A stretch of DNA of 64,000 nucleotides from Rhodovulum tesquicola (GTDB lineage Bacteria > Pseudomonadota > Alphaproteobacteria > Rhodobacterales > Rhodobacteraceae): the NCBI RefSeq assembly GCF_024128855.1, contig NZ_JAMYDV010000002.1:62001-126000 (forward strand). The letters run 5' to 3'. Below, in pieces: positions 25,999 through 33,873 of this stretch; the first letter of the stretch is position 1, and each line of letters begins with the position of its first letter. Both the position numbers and the translations under genes were made by a program. Under the pieces are notes generated by a model that saw only the letters and a list, made by a program, of their open reading frames with translations, searched no databases and was not told where the DNA came from.

Positions 25999-26874
25999 AT
26001 GCCCACCTTCACAGCGCTGACCACCCTTTCCGGCAAGGACCAGGCCGAGGCGCTGGGCGAGGCGATGGAGGATCTCGACCCCGAGCCTACCGGCGTCGGC
26101 GTGTTCGAGATCGAGGACGGCTCGGGCCTGTGGGAGGTGGGCGGCTATTTCACCGAAGCCCCCGATGCGGCGGGGCTGGCGCTGCTGGCCAGCATGTATG
26201 GTGCACGCGATTTCGCCGTTTCGGAACTGCCAGAGACCGATTGGGTGGCCAAGGTGAAGCGCGAACTGGCGCCGGTCGAGGCCGGGCGCTTCTTCGTCTA
26301 TGGCAGCCATGATGCCGACCGCGTGCCCGAGGACCGGATCGCGCTGCTGATCGAGGCGTCGATGGCGTTCGGCACGGGCCATCACGGCACCACGCAGGGC
26401 TGTCTGCGCGCGCTGGACCGGCTGGCGGCGCAGGGCGCCACGCCGCGCGCGGTGGCCGATATCGGCTGCGGAACGGCGGTGCTGGCGATGGCGGCGGCGC
26501 GGTTGTGGGATGTGCCGGTGCTGGCCTCGGATATCGACCCGGTCGCGGTCGAGGTGGCGGCCGAGAATGTCGCGGCCAATGGGCTGACGGGCCGGGTGCA
26601 ATGCCTGGAGGCTGCGGGGCTCGATCATCCCGATCTGGAGGCGGCGGCGCCCTTTGGCCTTGTTTTCGCCAATATCCTCAAGGCGCCGCTGCTGGAGCTG
26701 GCGCCCGGGATTGCGCAGCGAATCGCGCCCGGGGGGCATGCGATCCTGTCGGGGCTGTTGATCGAACAAGGCCCCGAAGTGGCGACGCGCTATGCTGAAA
26801 ACGGGCTGATCGTCCACGAAACCGAGGAAATCGGCGACTGGATCACCCTTTGTCTGCGGAAACCGTCGCTCTAG
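25999..26874 (+). CDS. prmA: ribosomal protein L11 methyltransferase PrmA
   Basis: A 291-residue SAM-dependent methyltransferase that trimethylates ribosomal protein L11. The C-terminal Rossmann part carries MAFGTGHHGTT, DIGCGTAVLA (SAM-binding motif I) and FANILKAPL (motif IV with NI). The N-terminal substrate-binding domain is about 110 residues. AGGAG lies 9 bases before the ATG. It is co-directional with the msrA group upstream. E. coli prmA mutants are viable, so this is a modification gene rather than an essential one. Confidence 0.92.
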   Translation: MPTFTALTTLSGKDQAEALGEAMEDLDPEPTGVGVFEIEDGSGLWEVGGYFTEAPDAAGLALLASMYGARDFAVSELPETDWVAKVKRELAPVEAGRFFVYGSHDADRVPEDRIALLIEASMAFGTGHHGTTQGCLRALDRLAAQGATPRAVADIGCGTAVLAMAAARLWDVPVLASDIDPVAVEVAAENVAANGLTGRVQCLEAAGLDHPDLEAAAPFGLVFANILKAPLLELAPGIAQRIAPGGHAILSGLLIEQGPEVATRYAENGLIVHETEEIGDWITLCLRKPSL

Positions 26875-26944
26875 GCCGTAATTTCGCCCCGTTTTCGTCG
26901 CAGTATCGCCTTGGGTGAGGCGAATGGGGCAATGGGGCAAGGTC

Positions 26945-27295
26945 ATGCACGATCCGCAATATGAGGAATTCCGCGACCGCCTTGCGCGGCTGGATCGCAT
27001 GCGCCGGCAGGGCTACGGGTTCGAGGCGCCGGGGACGCTTGGCCGGTCGTTCTACCGTCGCCGCGCCCATGACGGGGTTCCGGTCTGGCGCGTGATCGGC
27101 ATGATCGCGCTGTGCATGCTGATGGTGAAGGCGTTGATCCTGATGCAGATCGGGCCGGAAGCCTATTCTGCGCATCTGGACCGCGCCGCGGGCGATGGGG
27201 TCGTGCAGAAGGTCACGGTCTTCGTGATGCAGATCGACCCGATCACCGACTGGCTGGCGGGCGAGATGCGCCGGGTGCTGGGTCTGTTCGGCTGA
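26945..27295 (+). CDS. hypothetical single-pass membrane protein
   Basis: A 116-residue protein with a basic, aromatic N-terminal cytosolic half (EEFRDRLARLDRMRRQGYGFE, and SFYRRRAHDG), one membrane segment at about 52-68 (VIGMIALCMLMVKALILMQI) and a short C-terminal domain. I do not recognise a named family. The ATG at 26945, preceded by GGGGCAAGG, is preferred; in-frame starts at 26915 (GTG) and 26924 are alternatives. It ends in a convergent gap with a strong terminator. Function is unknown. Confidence 0.6.
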   Translation: MHDPQYEEFRDRLARLDRMRRQGYGFEAPGTLGRSFYRRRAHDGVPVWRVIGMIALCMLMVKALILMQIGPEAYSAHLDRAAGDGVVQKVTVFVMQIDPITDWLAGEMRRVLGLFG

Positions 27296-27346
27296 CCCCC
27301 GGCGGTCGGGCGGCGCGCCGGGCCGCGTTGGAGGGCCTGAATGCGA

Positions 27347-27376
27347 ACGCCCCGGCAGGAGAACCTGCCGGGGCGT
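27347..27376. terminator. bidirectional terminator
   Basis: ACGCCCCGGCAGG (27347-27359), loop AGAA, CCTGCCGGGGCGT (27364-27376): a perfect 13-bp stem, followed by CTTCCC on the plus strand. It lies between the convergent hypothetical membrane-protein gene and the DUF1127 gene, and is the longest perfect stem in the window. Confidence 0.8.
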
Positions 27377-27522
27377 CTTCCCGTCCGTGAGTTGGCGGGA
27401 GGGCCGACCCGCCCGGCTGCCGCGAAATGGCGGTCCGGAACGAGCCGGTCGAGACCGGAGCAAGGCGCGACCCCGGGGGGGTTAAGGCCGCGTGCTCCGG
27501 ATCCGGGTGTGTGGTTCGGGTC

Positions 27523-27756
27523 CTACATCGCAAGCGGCCGGTCGGACGGCGCCCGGCGCGCGATAAGGTCGATCTCGGCCCGATTCAGCCCGATATCGTC
27601 CAGTTCCCTGTCGGTCAGCTGCGAGAGCAGCTTTCGGGTGAGGCGGGCGTCGTTCCACGCCGCCAGTTGCCCGGCAAGCCCTGCGATGAGCGCATGCAGC
27701 CCGCCTTGGGGATGGCGGGTGGCGGGAGGTCGGCGGTTCAGGGGGATAACGGTCAT
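27523..27756 (-). CDS. DUF1127 family small protein
   Basis: A 77-residue protein whose C-terminal half (about 42-63, KLLSQLTDRELDDIGLNRAEID) is the arginine-rich DUF1127 motif. Small proteins with this motif are common in alphaproteobacteria; some relatives affect RNA turnover and phosphate or stress responses, but the role of this one is unknown. AAGGA lies 10 bases before the ATG at 27756. Upstream is a relatively AT-rich region with a 17-bp palindrome that may control it. A strong terminator lies 3' to the gene. Confidence 0.85.
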   Translation of the reverse strand: MTVIPLNRRPPATRHPQGGLHALIAGLAGQLAAWNDARLTRKLLSQLTDRELDDIGLNRAEIDLIARRAPSDRPLAM

Positions 27757-28082
27757 CTTGCGCTGTCCTTGCGAGGCCCGGGCGGCAACCTTGCCGCACG
27801 ACTTCGATGGGCGAGGTAAGCGCGCGCACCGCCATTCGCAATCCACAAAAAACGCAAGGGACACATGCAGTCGCTGCATGGCGACAAAGATCCGTAACAC
27901 ATTGGTGATAAATGGAAAAAACGGGTTCAAAAATGTCGCTTTCGGATGCTGAAACGGCGATTTCGGCCCGTCCCGATGCCCTTTGACTGGCGTGGCCGGA
28001 CCCGGCCCGATCCGATTGCCGCTGGCCGATGTTCGCTTTTCGTGCTAGTTCGTGGCAAAAGACACAACAAAGCGGGGTGCGC
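27757..28082. other. 326-bp divergent region DUF1127/ruvC
   Basis: No gene is supported. The part from about 27840 to 27950 is the most AT-rich intergenic stretch in the window and should contain the promoters for DUF1127 and ruvC; several TTG-type -35 boxes exist but none has a convincing -10. It holds the palindrome at 27864-27880. The run-up to ruvC contains GCTAG (28044) in a -10-like position. Confidence 0.5.
27864..27880. promoter_or_regulatory. 17-bp palindrome in the DUF1127/ruvC gap
   Basis: CATGCAG (27864-27870), TCG, CTGCATG (27874-27880): perfect 7-bp arms around a 3-base centre, about 110 bp before DUF1127 and 200 bp before ruvC. The dyad and central spacing fit a dimeric repressor or activator. 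It does not match the LexA box of this group. Confidence 0.45.
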
Positions 28083-28589
28083 ATGCGTGTTCTGGGCATT
28101 GATCCCGGCCTTCGCAGCACCGGATGGGGCGTGATCGAGCAGGCGAACGGGCGGCTGGCCCATGTGGCGAACGGCATCTGCCGTTCGGGAGAGGGGGTGC
28201 TGGCCGCGCGCCTGCTGTCGCTGCACGACCAGCTTTGCGAGATCGTGGCTCGCCACGCCCCAGACGCGGCGGCGGTGGAACAGACCTTTGTCAACCGCGA
28301 TGGGGCGGGCACGCTGAAGCTGGGCCAGGCCCGCGGCATCGCGGTGCTGGTGCCCGCGCGGGCGGGGCTTGCGGTGGGGGAATACGCCCCGAACGCGGTC
28401 AAGAAGGCGGTGGTGGGCGTGGGGCACGCCGACAAGCGGCAGATCGACCACATGGTGCGCCTGCAATTCCCCGGCATCGAGATCGCGGGCCCGGATGCGG
28501 CCGACGCACTGGCGATCGCGCTGTGCCATGCGTTTCACCTGACGGCGGGCGGGCGGCTGGCCGCGGCATTGGCGAGGGCGGGCGCTTGA
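28083..28589 (+). CDS. ruvC: Holliday junction resolvase RuvC
   Basis: A 168-residue endonuclease that cuts Holliday junctions symmetrically, working with RuvAB. The catalytic acids are visible as Asp7 (GIDPGL), Glu66 (AAVEQTF), Asp138 and Asp141 ([11 protein letters not shown]). Length is typical. The ATG at 28083 gives the family N terminus MRVLGIDPG; the upstream in-frame ATG at 28029 would add 18 unrelated residues. Its TGA overlaps the TTG start of ruvA by 4 bp. It is the first gene of a long co-directional run that continues through ruvAB to the tol genes and ftsH. Confidence 0.96.
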   Translation: MRVLGIDPGLRSTGWGVIEQANGRLAHVANGICRSGEGVLAARLLSLHDQLCEIVARHAPDAAAVEQTFVNRDGAGTLKLGQARGIAVLVPARAGLAVGEYAPNAVKKAVVGVGHADKRQIDHMVRLQFPGIEIAGPDAADALAIALCHAFHLTAGGRLAAALARAGA

Positions 28590-29242
28590 TCGGGCGCATC
28601 GCCGGGCGGCTGATCCATCGCGGTCCCGACCACGTGATGATCGACGTGGGCGGCGTGGGTTACATCGTGCAGGTCTCGGACCGCACGCTGACGGGGCTGC
28701 CGCCGGTGGGCGAGGCGGTCGCGCTCTATACCGATCTGCTGGTGCGCGAGGATCTGCTGCAGCTTTACGGCTTTCCCACGATGCTGGAACGCGAATGGCA
28801 CCGGCTGTTGATGGGCGTGCAGGGGATCGGGGCCAAGGCGTCGATGGCGATCCTGGGTACGCTGGGGGCCGAGGGCGTGGGCCGCGCCATCGCGCTGGGC
28901 GACTGGAACACAATCAAGGCCGCGCCGGGCGTCGGACCCAAGATCGCGCAACGCGTGGTCAACGAGTTGAAGGGCAAGGCGCCGGGCGTCATGGCGCTGG
29001 GCGGGACAATGGTCGAGGCTGCGGGTGCCGCTCCCGCGCAGGCCGGGCCGGTCGGCACGGCACCGCCGCGCCCCGCGCCCTCGGCCGCGGCGCAGGCCGA
29101 GGCGCTGTCGGCTCTGGGCAATCTGGGCTACGCCCCGGCCGATGCGGTGCAGGCCGTTGCCCGGGCTGCGAACGAGGCGCCCGAGGTCGACACGCCCGAG
29201 TTGATCCGCGCCGCGCTGAAGCTGCTGGCGCCCAAGGGGTAG
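28586..29242 (+). CDS. ruvA: Holliday junction helicase subunit RuvA
   Basis: A 218-residue protein that binds Holliday junctions as a tetramer and loads RuvB. The N-terminal OB fold ([12 protein letters not shown]...VGYIVQVS), the two helix-hairpin-helix motifs ([14 protein letters not shown] near 75-90 and [16 protein letters not shown] near 110-127) and the small C-terminal RuvB-binding domain (about 168-216) are all visible, joined by an Ala/Pro-rich linker. The start is TTG, overlapping the ruvC stop as TTGA; no ATG or GTG in a better position exists, so a TTG start coupled to ruvC translation is the best reading. Confidence 0.93.
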   Translation: MIGRIAGRLIHRGPDHVMIDVGGVGYIVQVSDRTLTGLPPVGEAVALYTDLLVREDLLQLYGFPTMLEREWHRLLMGVQGIGAKASMAILGTLGAEGVGRAIALGDWNTIKAAPGVGPKIAQRVVNELKGKAPGVMALGGTMVEAAGAAPAQAGPVGTAPPRPAPSAAAQAEALSALGNLGYAPADAVQAVARAANEAPEVDTPELIRAALKLLAPKG

Positions 29243-29245
29243 GAC

Positions 29246-30274
29246 ATGACCGAACCCGACCCCAGCCTGCGCCCCGACAAGCGCCCCGAGGATGCCGACC
29301 GCGCGATGCGGCCCGAGACGCTGGACGAATTCGTCGGCCAGGCCGAGGCGCGGGCGAATCTGCGTGTCTTCCTGCAAAGCGCGCGCCAGCGTGGCGAGGC
29401 GATGGATCATGCGCTGTTCCATGGCCCCCCCGGTCTGGGCAAGACCACGCTGGCCCAGATCGTGGCGCGGGAGTTGGGCGTGAGCTTTCGCATGACCTCG
29501 GGGCCGGTGCTGGCCAAGGCGGGCGATCTGGCGGCGATCCTGACCAATCTGGAGGCGCGCGACGTCCTGTTCATCGACGAGATTCACCGGCTGAATCCGG
29601 CGGTCGAGGAAGTGCTGTATCCGGCGCTCGAGGATTTCGCGCTGGATCTGGTGATCGGCGAGGGACCGGCCGCGCGCACCGTGCGGATCGAGTTGCAGCC
29701 CTTTACGCTGGTCGGCGCCACGACGCGGCTGGGGCTGTTGACGACGCCTCTGCGCGACCGCTTCGGCATCCCGGTCCGGCTGCAATTCTACACTGTCGAG
29801 GAGCTGGAGCTGATCGTTGCCCGCGGCGCGCGGATGATGGGGGTGCCGGCGGATGCGGACGGGCTGAAGGAAATCGCCCGGCGCGCGCGCGGCACGCCGC
29901 GGATCGCAGGGCGGCTGTTGCGCCGGGTGGTGGATTTCGCGCTGGTCGAGGGCGACGGGCGGATTACCCGCGCCGTGGCCGATCATGCGCTGACGCGGAT
30001 GGAGGTGGATGGACTCGGGCTCGATGGCGCAGACCGGCGCTATCTGCGGCTGATCGCGGAAAGCTATGCGGGCGGGCCGGTCGGGATCGAGACGCTGTCG
30101 GCCGCGCTGTCGGAATCGCGCGATGCGCTTGAGGAGGTGATCGAGCCCTATCTGTTGCAGCAGGGCCTGATCCAGCGCACCCCGCGCGGCCGGATGCTGG
30201 CCTCGAAGGCCTGGGCGCATCTGGGCCTGCCCGCCCCGCGCCCGCCCGGGCAGGGCAGCCTTTTCGACGGCTGA
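29246..30274 (+). CDS. ruvB: Holliday junction helicase motor RuvB
   Basis: A 342-residue AAA+ ATPase that drives branch migration as a hexameric ring on each side of RuvA. Walker [10 protein letters not shown] is at 60-68, Walker [11 protein letters not shown] near 106, sensor 1 GATTRLG and sensor 2 [12 protein letters not shown] follow, and the C-terminal winged helix ends with RTPRGRMLA...WAHLGL. It starts 3 bp after ruvA with AAGGGG as ribosome-binding site. The three ruv genes are in the classical C-A-B order. Confidence 0.97.
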   Translation: MTEPDPSLRPDKRPEDADRAMRPETLDEFVGQAEARANLRVFLQSARQRGEAMDHALFHGPPGLGKTTLAQIVARELGVSFRMTSGPVLAKAGDLAAILTNLEARDVLFIDEIHRLNPAVEEVLYPALEDFALDLVIGEGPAARTVRIELQPFTLVGATTRLGLLTTPLRDRFGIPVRLQFYTVEELELIVARGARMMGVPADADGLKEIARRARGTPRIAGRLLRRVVDFALVEGDGRITRAVADHALTRMEVDGLGLDGADRRYLRLIAESYAGGPVGIETLSAALSESRDALEEVIEPYLLQQGLIQRTPRGRMLASKAWAHLGLPAPRPPGQGSLFDG

Positions 30275-30314
30275 GGCCCTTGCCCGGCGGCGGGCGGGCG
30301 GATAGGGCAGGGCC

Positions 30315-30339
30315 ATGGGTATTTTCGCCAAGAAGAAGG
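30315..30339 (+). repeat. intergenic GGGTATTT...AAGAAG element, copy 5
   Basis: Reads ATGGGTATTTTC then GCCAAGAAGAAGG, in the 72-bp gap between ruvB and the next gene. It lies only 8 bp before that gene's start codon, so AAGAAGAAGG may also act as its ribosome-binding region. An in-frame ATG within the element is not used in any convincing gene. Confidence 0.65.
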
Positions 30340-30346
30340 GGCGGGC

Positions 30347-30973
30347 ATGACGCCGGGCGAGTTGCGCGCGCTGTTCACGGGGCAGGACGGCGGCTATCGG
30401 TTCGCCCGTTGGGGCCGTCCGATCGCGCCCGTGGTCTTTGGCGTCAGCGACGAGACGCTGGCCACGCTCAAGGGCGCCTGCGAGGCGGTCGTGGCGCTGG
30501 CCGGGCATCAGATGGCCGAGACCGACCCCGAACTGGGCGCGAACCTGATGGTGTTCTTCTTTCGCGACTGGTCCGAATTGCCGCTTGTGCCGAACCTTGA
30601 CCGGCTGGTGCCCGATCTTGGCCCGCTGGTCGAACGACTGGCCGCGGCGGGGGCGACGCAATACCGGCTGTTCCGCTTCGATGCGGATGGGGCGATCCGC
30701 GCGGCCTTTGTCTTTCAGCGGGTCGATGACGCGATTGCCGCGCTGCCCGCCGAGGCGATCGCGCTGAACCAGATTGTGCAGGTGATCCTGCTGTGGTCCG
30801 AGAGCGCCTTTGCCGAACGAAGCCCGCTGGCCCGGCTGCCCGATGGCAGGCTGGTCCTGCGCCCCGAGATCGCCGGGGTGATCCGGGCGGGCTATGATCC
30901 CGTGATGCCGCCGGTGGCCAGCGACCCGGCGCATGCGCTACGGCTGGCGGCGCGGTTGGAGGGCGGGCAATGA
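30347..30973 (+). CDS. conserved-looking hypothetical protein
   Basis: A 208-residue soluble protein, acidic and mixed alpha/beta in character, without a signal peptide or membrane segment. Recognisable stretches include FARWGRPIAPVVFGV, ANLMVFFFRDWSELP, and FRFDADGAIRAAFVF; none matches a family I know. Codon use fits the neighbours, the frame is intact, and the stop overlaps ybgC by 4 bp, all of which support a real gene co-translated with ybgC and so tied to the tol transcript. Function is unknown. Confidence 0.7.
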   Translation: MTPGELRALFTGQDGGYRFARWGRPIAPVVFGVSDETLATLKGACEAVVALAGHQMAETDPELGANLMVFFFRDWSELPLVPNLDRLVPDLGPLVERLAAAGATQYRLFRFDADGAIRAAFVFQRVDDAIAALPAEAIALNQIVQVILLWSESAFAERSPLARLPDGRLVLRPEIAGVIRAGYDPVMPPVASDPAHALRLAARLEGGQ

Positions 30974-31377
30974 CCCATCGTTTTCCGGTCCGCGTCTATT
31001 ACGAGGACACCGATCTTGCGGGCATCGTCTATTACGCGAACTACCTGAAATTCATCGAACGCGCGCGCAGCGAATGGGTGCGCGGCCTGGGCGTGGACCA
31101 GGTCCGTCTGAAGGCGGAGAGGGGCATCGTCTTTGCCGTCCGCCGCGTCGAGGCGGATTACCTGTCGCCCGCCCGCTTCGACGATCTGCTGGAGGTCGAA
31201 ACCCGGTTGGCCCAGGTCACGCCCGCCCGGTTGATCCTGGACCAGCGGGTTCTGCGCGGGGACGCGGTGCTGTTTTCCGCGCGCGTGACCCTTGTCGCGC
31301 TGGGCGAGTCCGGCCGGCCGGTGCGCTTGCCGGCGGAGCTTTGCCAGGGGGCAGCGGCCCCATCGGCGGCGGGGTGA
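30970..31377 (+). CDS. ybgC: acyl-CoA thioesterase YbgC
   Basis: A 135-residue hotdog-fold thioesterase located, as in most Gram-negative bacteria, at the head of the tol-pal genes. The active-site segment YEDTDLAGIVYYANYL (about 11-26) carries the catalytic Asp15 and is followed by FIERARSEW. It hydrolyses short or long acyl-CoA or acyl-ACP thioesters in the cytosol, possibly in phospholipid metabolism. The ATG overlaps the upstream stop (ATGA). A 108-bp gap with a likely promoter separates it from tolQ. Confidence 0.92.
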   Translation: MTHRFPVRVYYEDTDLAGIVYYANYLKFIERARSEWVRGLGVDQVRLKAERGIVFAVRRVEADYLSPARFDDLLEVETRLAQVTPARLILDQRVLRGDAVLFSARVTLVALGESGRPVRLPAELCQGAAAPSAAG

Positions 31378-31406
31378 CCGGATCGCGGCGCGGTGATGCG
31401 GTTGTG

Positions 31407-31436
31407 TTGGCATTCCCCATGAAAAACGGGTAGAAT
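31407..31436 (+). promoter_or_regulatory. candidate tolQ promoter
   Basis: TTGGCA (31407-31412), 18-bp spacer, TAGAAT (31431-31436), ending 49 bp before tolQ. Both boxes match sigma-70 consensus well (4/6 and 5/6), and the region is locally less GC-rich. GTTAAGGAGG follows at 31439-31448. Confidence 0.55.
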
Positions 31437-31485
31437 CACGTTAAGGAGGCCGGGAGAACACGGCCCTCAGCAACGAGCAGGCAGA

Positions 31486-32181
31486 ATGGAAACCGAAACC
31501 CTTGCGTTGGCGCAGGAGATTGACTTCTCCCTGCTTGCCCTTTTCGCGCGCGCGACCTTTACGGTGCAGGTCGTGATGCTGTTGTTGGTCCTGGCCTCGT
31601 TCTGGTCATGGGCGATCATCATCCAGAAGACGATCAATTTCCGCAAGGCGCGGGTTCAGGCGCTGGGCTTTGACGAGGCGTTCTGGTCGGGCGAGCCGCT
31701 GGACGAGCTGTTCGACAAGATCGGCCCCGAGCCGCAGGCTGCGCCCGAGCGGATATTCGCCGCGGGCATGATGGAATGGCGGCGCAGCCACCGGCAGGAT
31801 GGCGGGTTGATCGCGGGGGCTGCGGCGCGGATCGACCGGTCGATGGATGTGGCCATCGCCAAGGAGGCCGAGGAGCTGAATGGCGGGCTGTCCTTCCTGG
31901 CCACGGTCGGGTCCACCGCGCCCTTCGTCGGGCTGTTCGGCACGGTCTGGGGGATCAAGCACGCCTTCGAGCAGATCGCCTTGCAGCAGAACACCAACCT
32001 TGCCGTCGTGGCGCCCGGTATCGCCGAGGCGCTGCTGGCGACCGGGCTGGGGCTTCTGGCGGCGATCCCGGCGGTGATCTTCTACAACAAGCTGTCGTCG
32101 GACAGCGACCGGATCGTGGGCGGCTACGAATCCTTCGCCGACGAATTCTCGACCATCCTTTCGCGCCAGCTGGATACCTGA
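31486..32181 (+). CDS. tolQ: Tol-Pal system protein TolQ
   Basis: A 231-residue inner-membrane stator protein of the proton-driven Tol-Pal machine, which constricts the envelope at division and keeps the outer membrane intact. It has three membrane segments (about 25-45, 137-157 and 168-190) with the large cytosolic loop between the first two. VGSTAPFVGLFGTVWGIKHAF and ALLATGLGLLAAIPAV are family signatures lining the proton path. The ATG at 31486 begins a short N-terminal tail. A likely promoter lies upstream; tolR follows 1 bp after the stop. Confidence 0.95.
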   Translation: METETLALAQEIDFSLLALFARATFTVQVVMLLLVLASFWSWAIIIQKTINFRKARVQALGFDEAFWSGEPLDELFDKIGPEPQAAPERIFAAGMMEWRRSHRQDGGLIAGAAARIDRSMDVAIAKEAEELNGGLSFLATVGSTAPFVGLFGTVWGIKHAFEQIALQQNTNLAVVAPGIAEALLATGLGLLAAIPAVIFYNKLSSDSDRIVGGYESFADEFSTILSRQLDT

Positions 32182-32182
32182 G

Positions 32183-32659
32183 ATGGGCGCGACGCTCACC
32201 CCTCGGCAGAACTCGGGCGGCAAGCGCGTGCGGCGCCATCGGCGGCATCCGCCCGCGATGTCCGAGATCAACGTCACGCCCTTTGTCGACGTGATGCTGG
32301 TGCTGCTGATCATCTTCATGGTGGCCGCGCCGCTGCTGACGGTGGGCGTGCCGGTCGAGTTGCCGCGCACCGCCGCCGAGGCGCTGCCTGCCGCGCAGGA
32401 GGAACCGCTGGCGGTGACGCTGACGGCGGATGGCCGCATCCTGTTGCAGGAGACAGAAGTCGAGGCGGCCGGGCTGATCCCCAAGCTGCGCGCCGTGGCG
32501 GCCGAGCGGCGGGACAACAAGGTCTATCTGCGCGCGGATGGCGCGATTTCCTATGAGCGCGTGGTGCAGGTGATGGGTGCGCTCAATGCCGCGGGATTCC
32601 GCGATATCGGGCTTGTGACCGACAGCGGCGGGCCGCGGCTCGACGAGTCGGACGGCTAG
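32183..32659 (+). CDS. tolR: Tol-Pal system protein TolR
   Basis: A 158-residue protein with a short basic cytosolic tail, one membrane segment at about 34-53 (VDVMLVLLIIFMVAAPLL) and a periplasmic ExbD-like domain that binds peptidoglycan. The aspartate in FVDVMLV is the conserved proton-carrying residue shared by TolR and ExbD. MSEINVTPFVDV is the family hallmark. It starts 1 bp after tolQ, and tolA begins 8 bp after its stop, so all are in one message. Confidence 0.95.
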   Translation: MGATLTPRQNSGGKRVRRHRRHPPAMSEINVTPFVDVMLVLLIIFMVAAPLLTVGVPVELPRTAAEALPAAQEEPLAVTLTADGRILLQETEVEAAGLIPKLRAVAAERRDNKVYLRADGAISYERVVQVMGALNAAGFRDIGLVTDSGGPRLDESDG

Positions 32660-32667
32660 GTGAGGGC

Positions 32668-33873
32668 ATGGACCGGGGCACCCAGATTTCGGGGGCGGTG
32701 CACCTCCTGTTGGTGGCATGGGTGCTGTTCGGCGGGCTGTTCACCACGCCGAAGCCCCGGCCGATGCAGGTGACGGATGTCACCATCCTGTCGGGCGAGG
32801 AATTCGCCGCGCTGACCGCCCCCGCGGCCGCGCCGCAAGCCCCCGCCCAGCAGGTCGAGACGCCGCGCAGCCCCGTGGTGACAACGTCGCCCCGGCCCGC
32901 GCCTGCGCCCGAACGCAGGCCCACGCCGCCCGCGCCGCCGCCCCCGCAGGACCGCCCCGCGCCCGATCCGGCGCCCGATACCAGTGCGTTGCAGCCCCCG
33001 CCCGAGGCCGAGGTGACCGATACGCTGCCGCCGCTGGCCGCCCCGCCCCCGGTCAGCACCACCGGCCCGGAGGCCCCCGTGGCCGATACCGCACCGCCGC
33101 GCCCCGCGCCGCGGGTGGCGCCCGAACCGGCCGCGCCGCGGCCCGAGGATGTGGCGGTCGCGCCCCAGCCGCGCGAGGCGGTGCGCCCCTATGCCGCCGC
33201 GCCGAGCCCCGCGCCCGAGGTCGAGGCCGCCGCCCCCGAAGAGGCCGCGCCGCAGATCGTGACCGAGGCCGAGGAGCGGGTCGAGACGGGACAGATCCTG
33301 GCCAGTTCGCCCCGCCCGCGCGTGCGCCCCGAGCGACCGCCCGAACCGGCGCGCGAGACCCAGACCGCCGCCACGCCGCCGCCGACGCCCCAACCGACGC
33401 CCGCGCCGGAGCCGCAGCGCGCACCTGAGCCACCCCAGCCGCCCGCCCAGGACAACCTGGCCGATGCGGTGGCCGGTGCCGTGGCCGATGCGCTGGCCTC
33501 GGGCGCGGACGAGACGCCGCGGGCGGGCACCGGCACCGCCGCCTCCGGGCCGCCGATGACCGCCGGAGAGCGCGACGCGCTGCGCGTTGCGATCTCGCGC
33601 TGCTGGAATGTGGGCGCGCTGTCGACCGATGCGCTGATGACCAGCGTGGTGGTGGCGCTGGACATGCGCGAGGATGGACGCCCGGTGATCGAGTCGATCC
33701 GGCTTGTGTCCTCGTCGGGCGGGTCCGACATGGCGGCGCGGCAGGTCTTCGATTCGGCGCGCCGCGCGATCGTGATGTGCGGTTCGTCGGGCTTTCCGCT
33801 ACCCGTTGAAAAATATGACCAGTGGCGGCAGATCGAGATGACATTCAATCCCGAGAACATGAGGATCCGGTAG
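32668..33873 (+). CDS. tolA: Tol-Pal system protein TolA
   Basis: A 401-residue protein spanning the periplasm, anchored by one N-terminal membrane segment (about 7-25, ISGAVHLLLVAWVLFGGLF). The middle (about 50-290) is extremely rich in Pro, Ala and Glu and lacks the long Lys/Ala helix of E. coli TolA; this rigid proline-rich form is usual in Rhodobacteraceae. The C-terminal TonB-like domain (about 300-401, AISRCWNVG... and SARRAIVMC with two cysteines) should contact TolB and Pal. Its stop codon abuts the tolB ATG with no spacer. Confidence 0.85.
   Translation: MDRGTQISGAVHLLLVAWVLFGGLFTTPKPRPMQVTDVTILSGEEFAALTAPAAAPQAPAQQVETPRSPVVTTSPRPAPAPERRPTPPAPPPPQDRPAPDPAPDTSALQPPPEAEVTDTLPPLAAPPPVSTTGPEAPVADTAPPRPAPRVAPEPAAPRPEDVAVAPQPREAVRPYAAAPSPAPEVEAAAPEEAAPQIVTEAEERVETGQILASSPRPRVRPERPPEPARETQTAATPPPTPQPTPAPEPQRAPEPPQPPAQDNLADAVAGAVADALASGADETPRAGTGTAASGPPMTAGERDALRVAISRCWNVGALSTDALMTSVVVALDMREDGRPVIESIRLVSSSGGSDMAARQVFDSARRAIVMCGSSGFPLPVEKYDQWRQIEMTFNPENMRIR

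Noticed and set aside
27946-28134. 62-codon open frame overlapping the ruvC start
   Set aside because: Out of frame with ruvC, with no motif or ribosome-binding site.
28535-30934. A 799-codon minus-strand open frame opposite ruvA-ruvB
   Set aside because: It shadows conserved ruv genes in another frame and shows no protein features.
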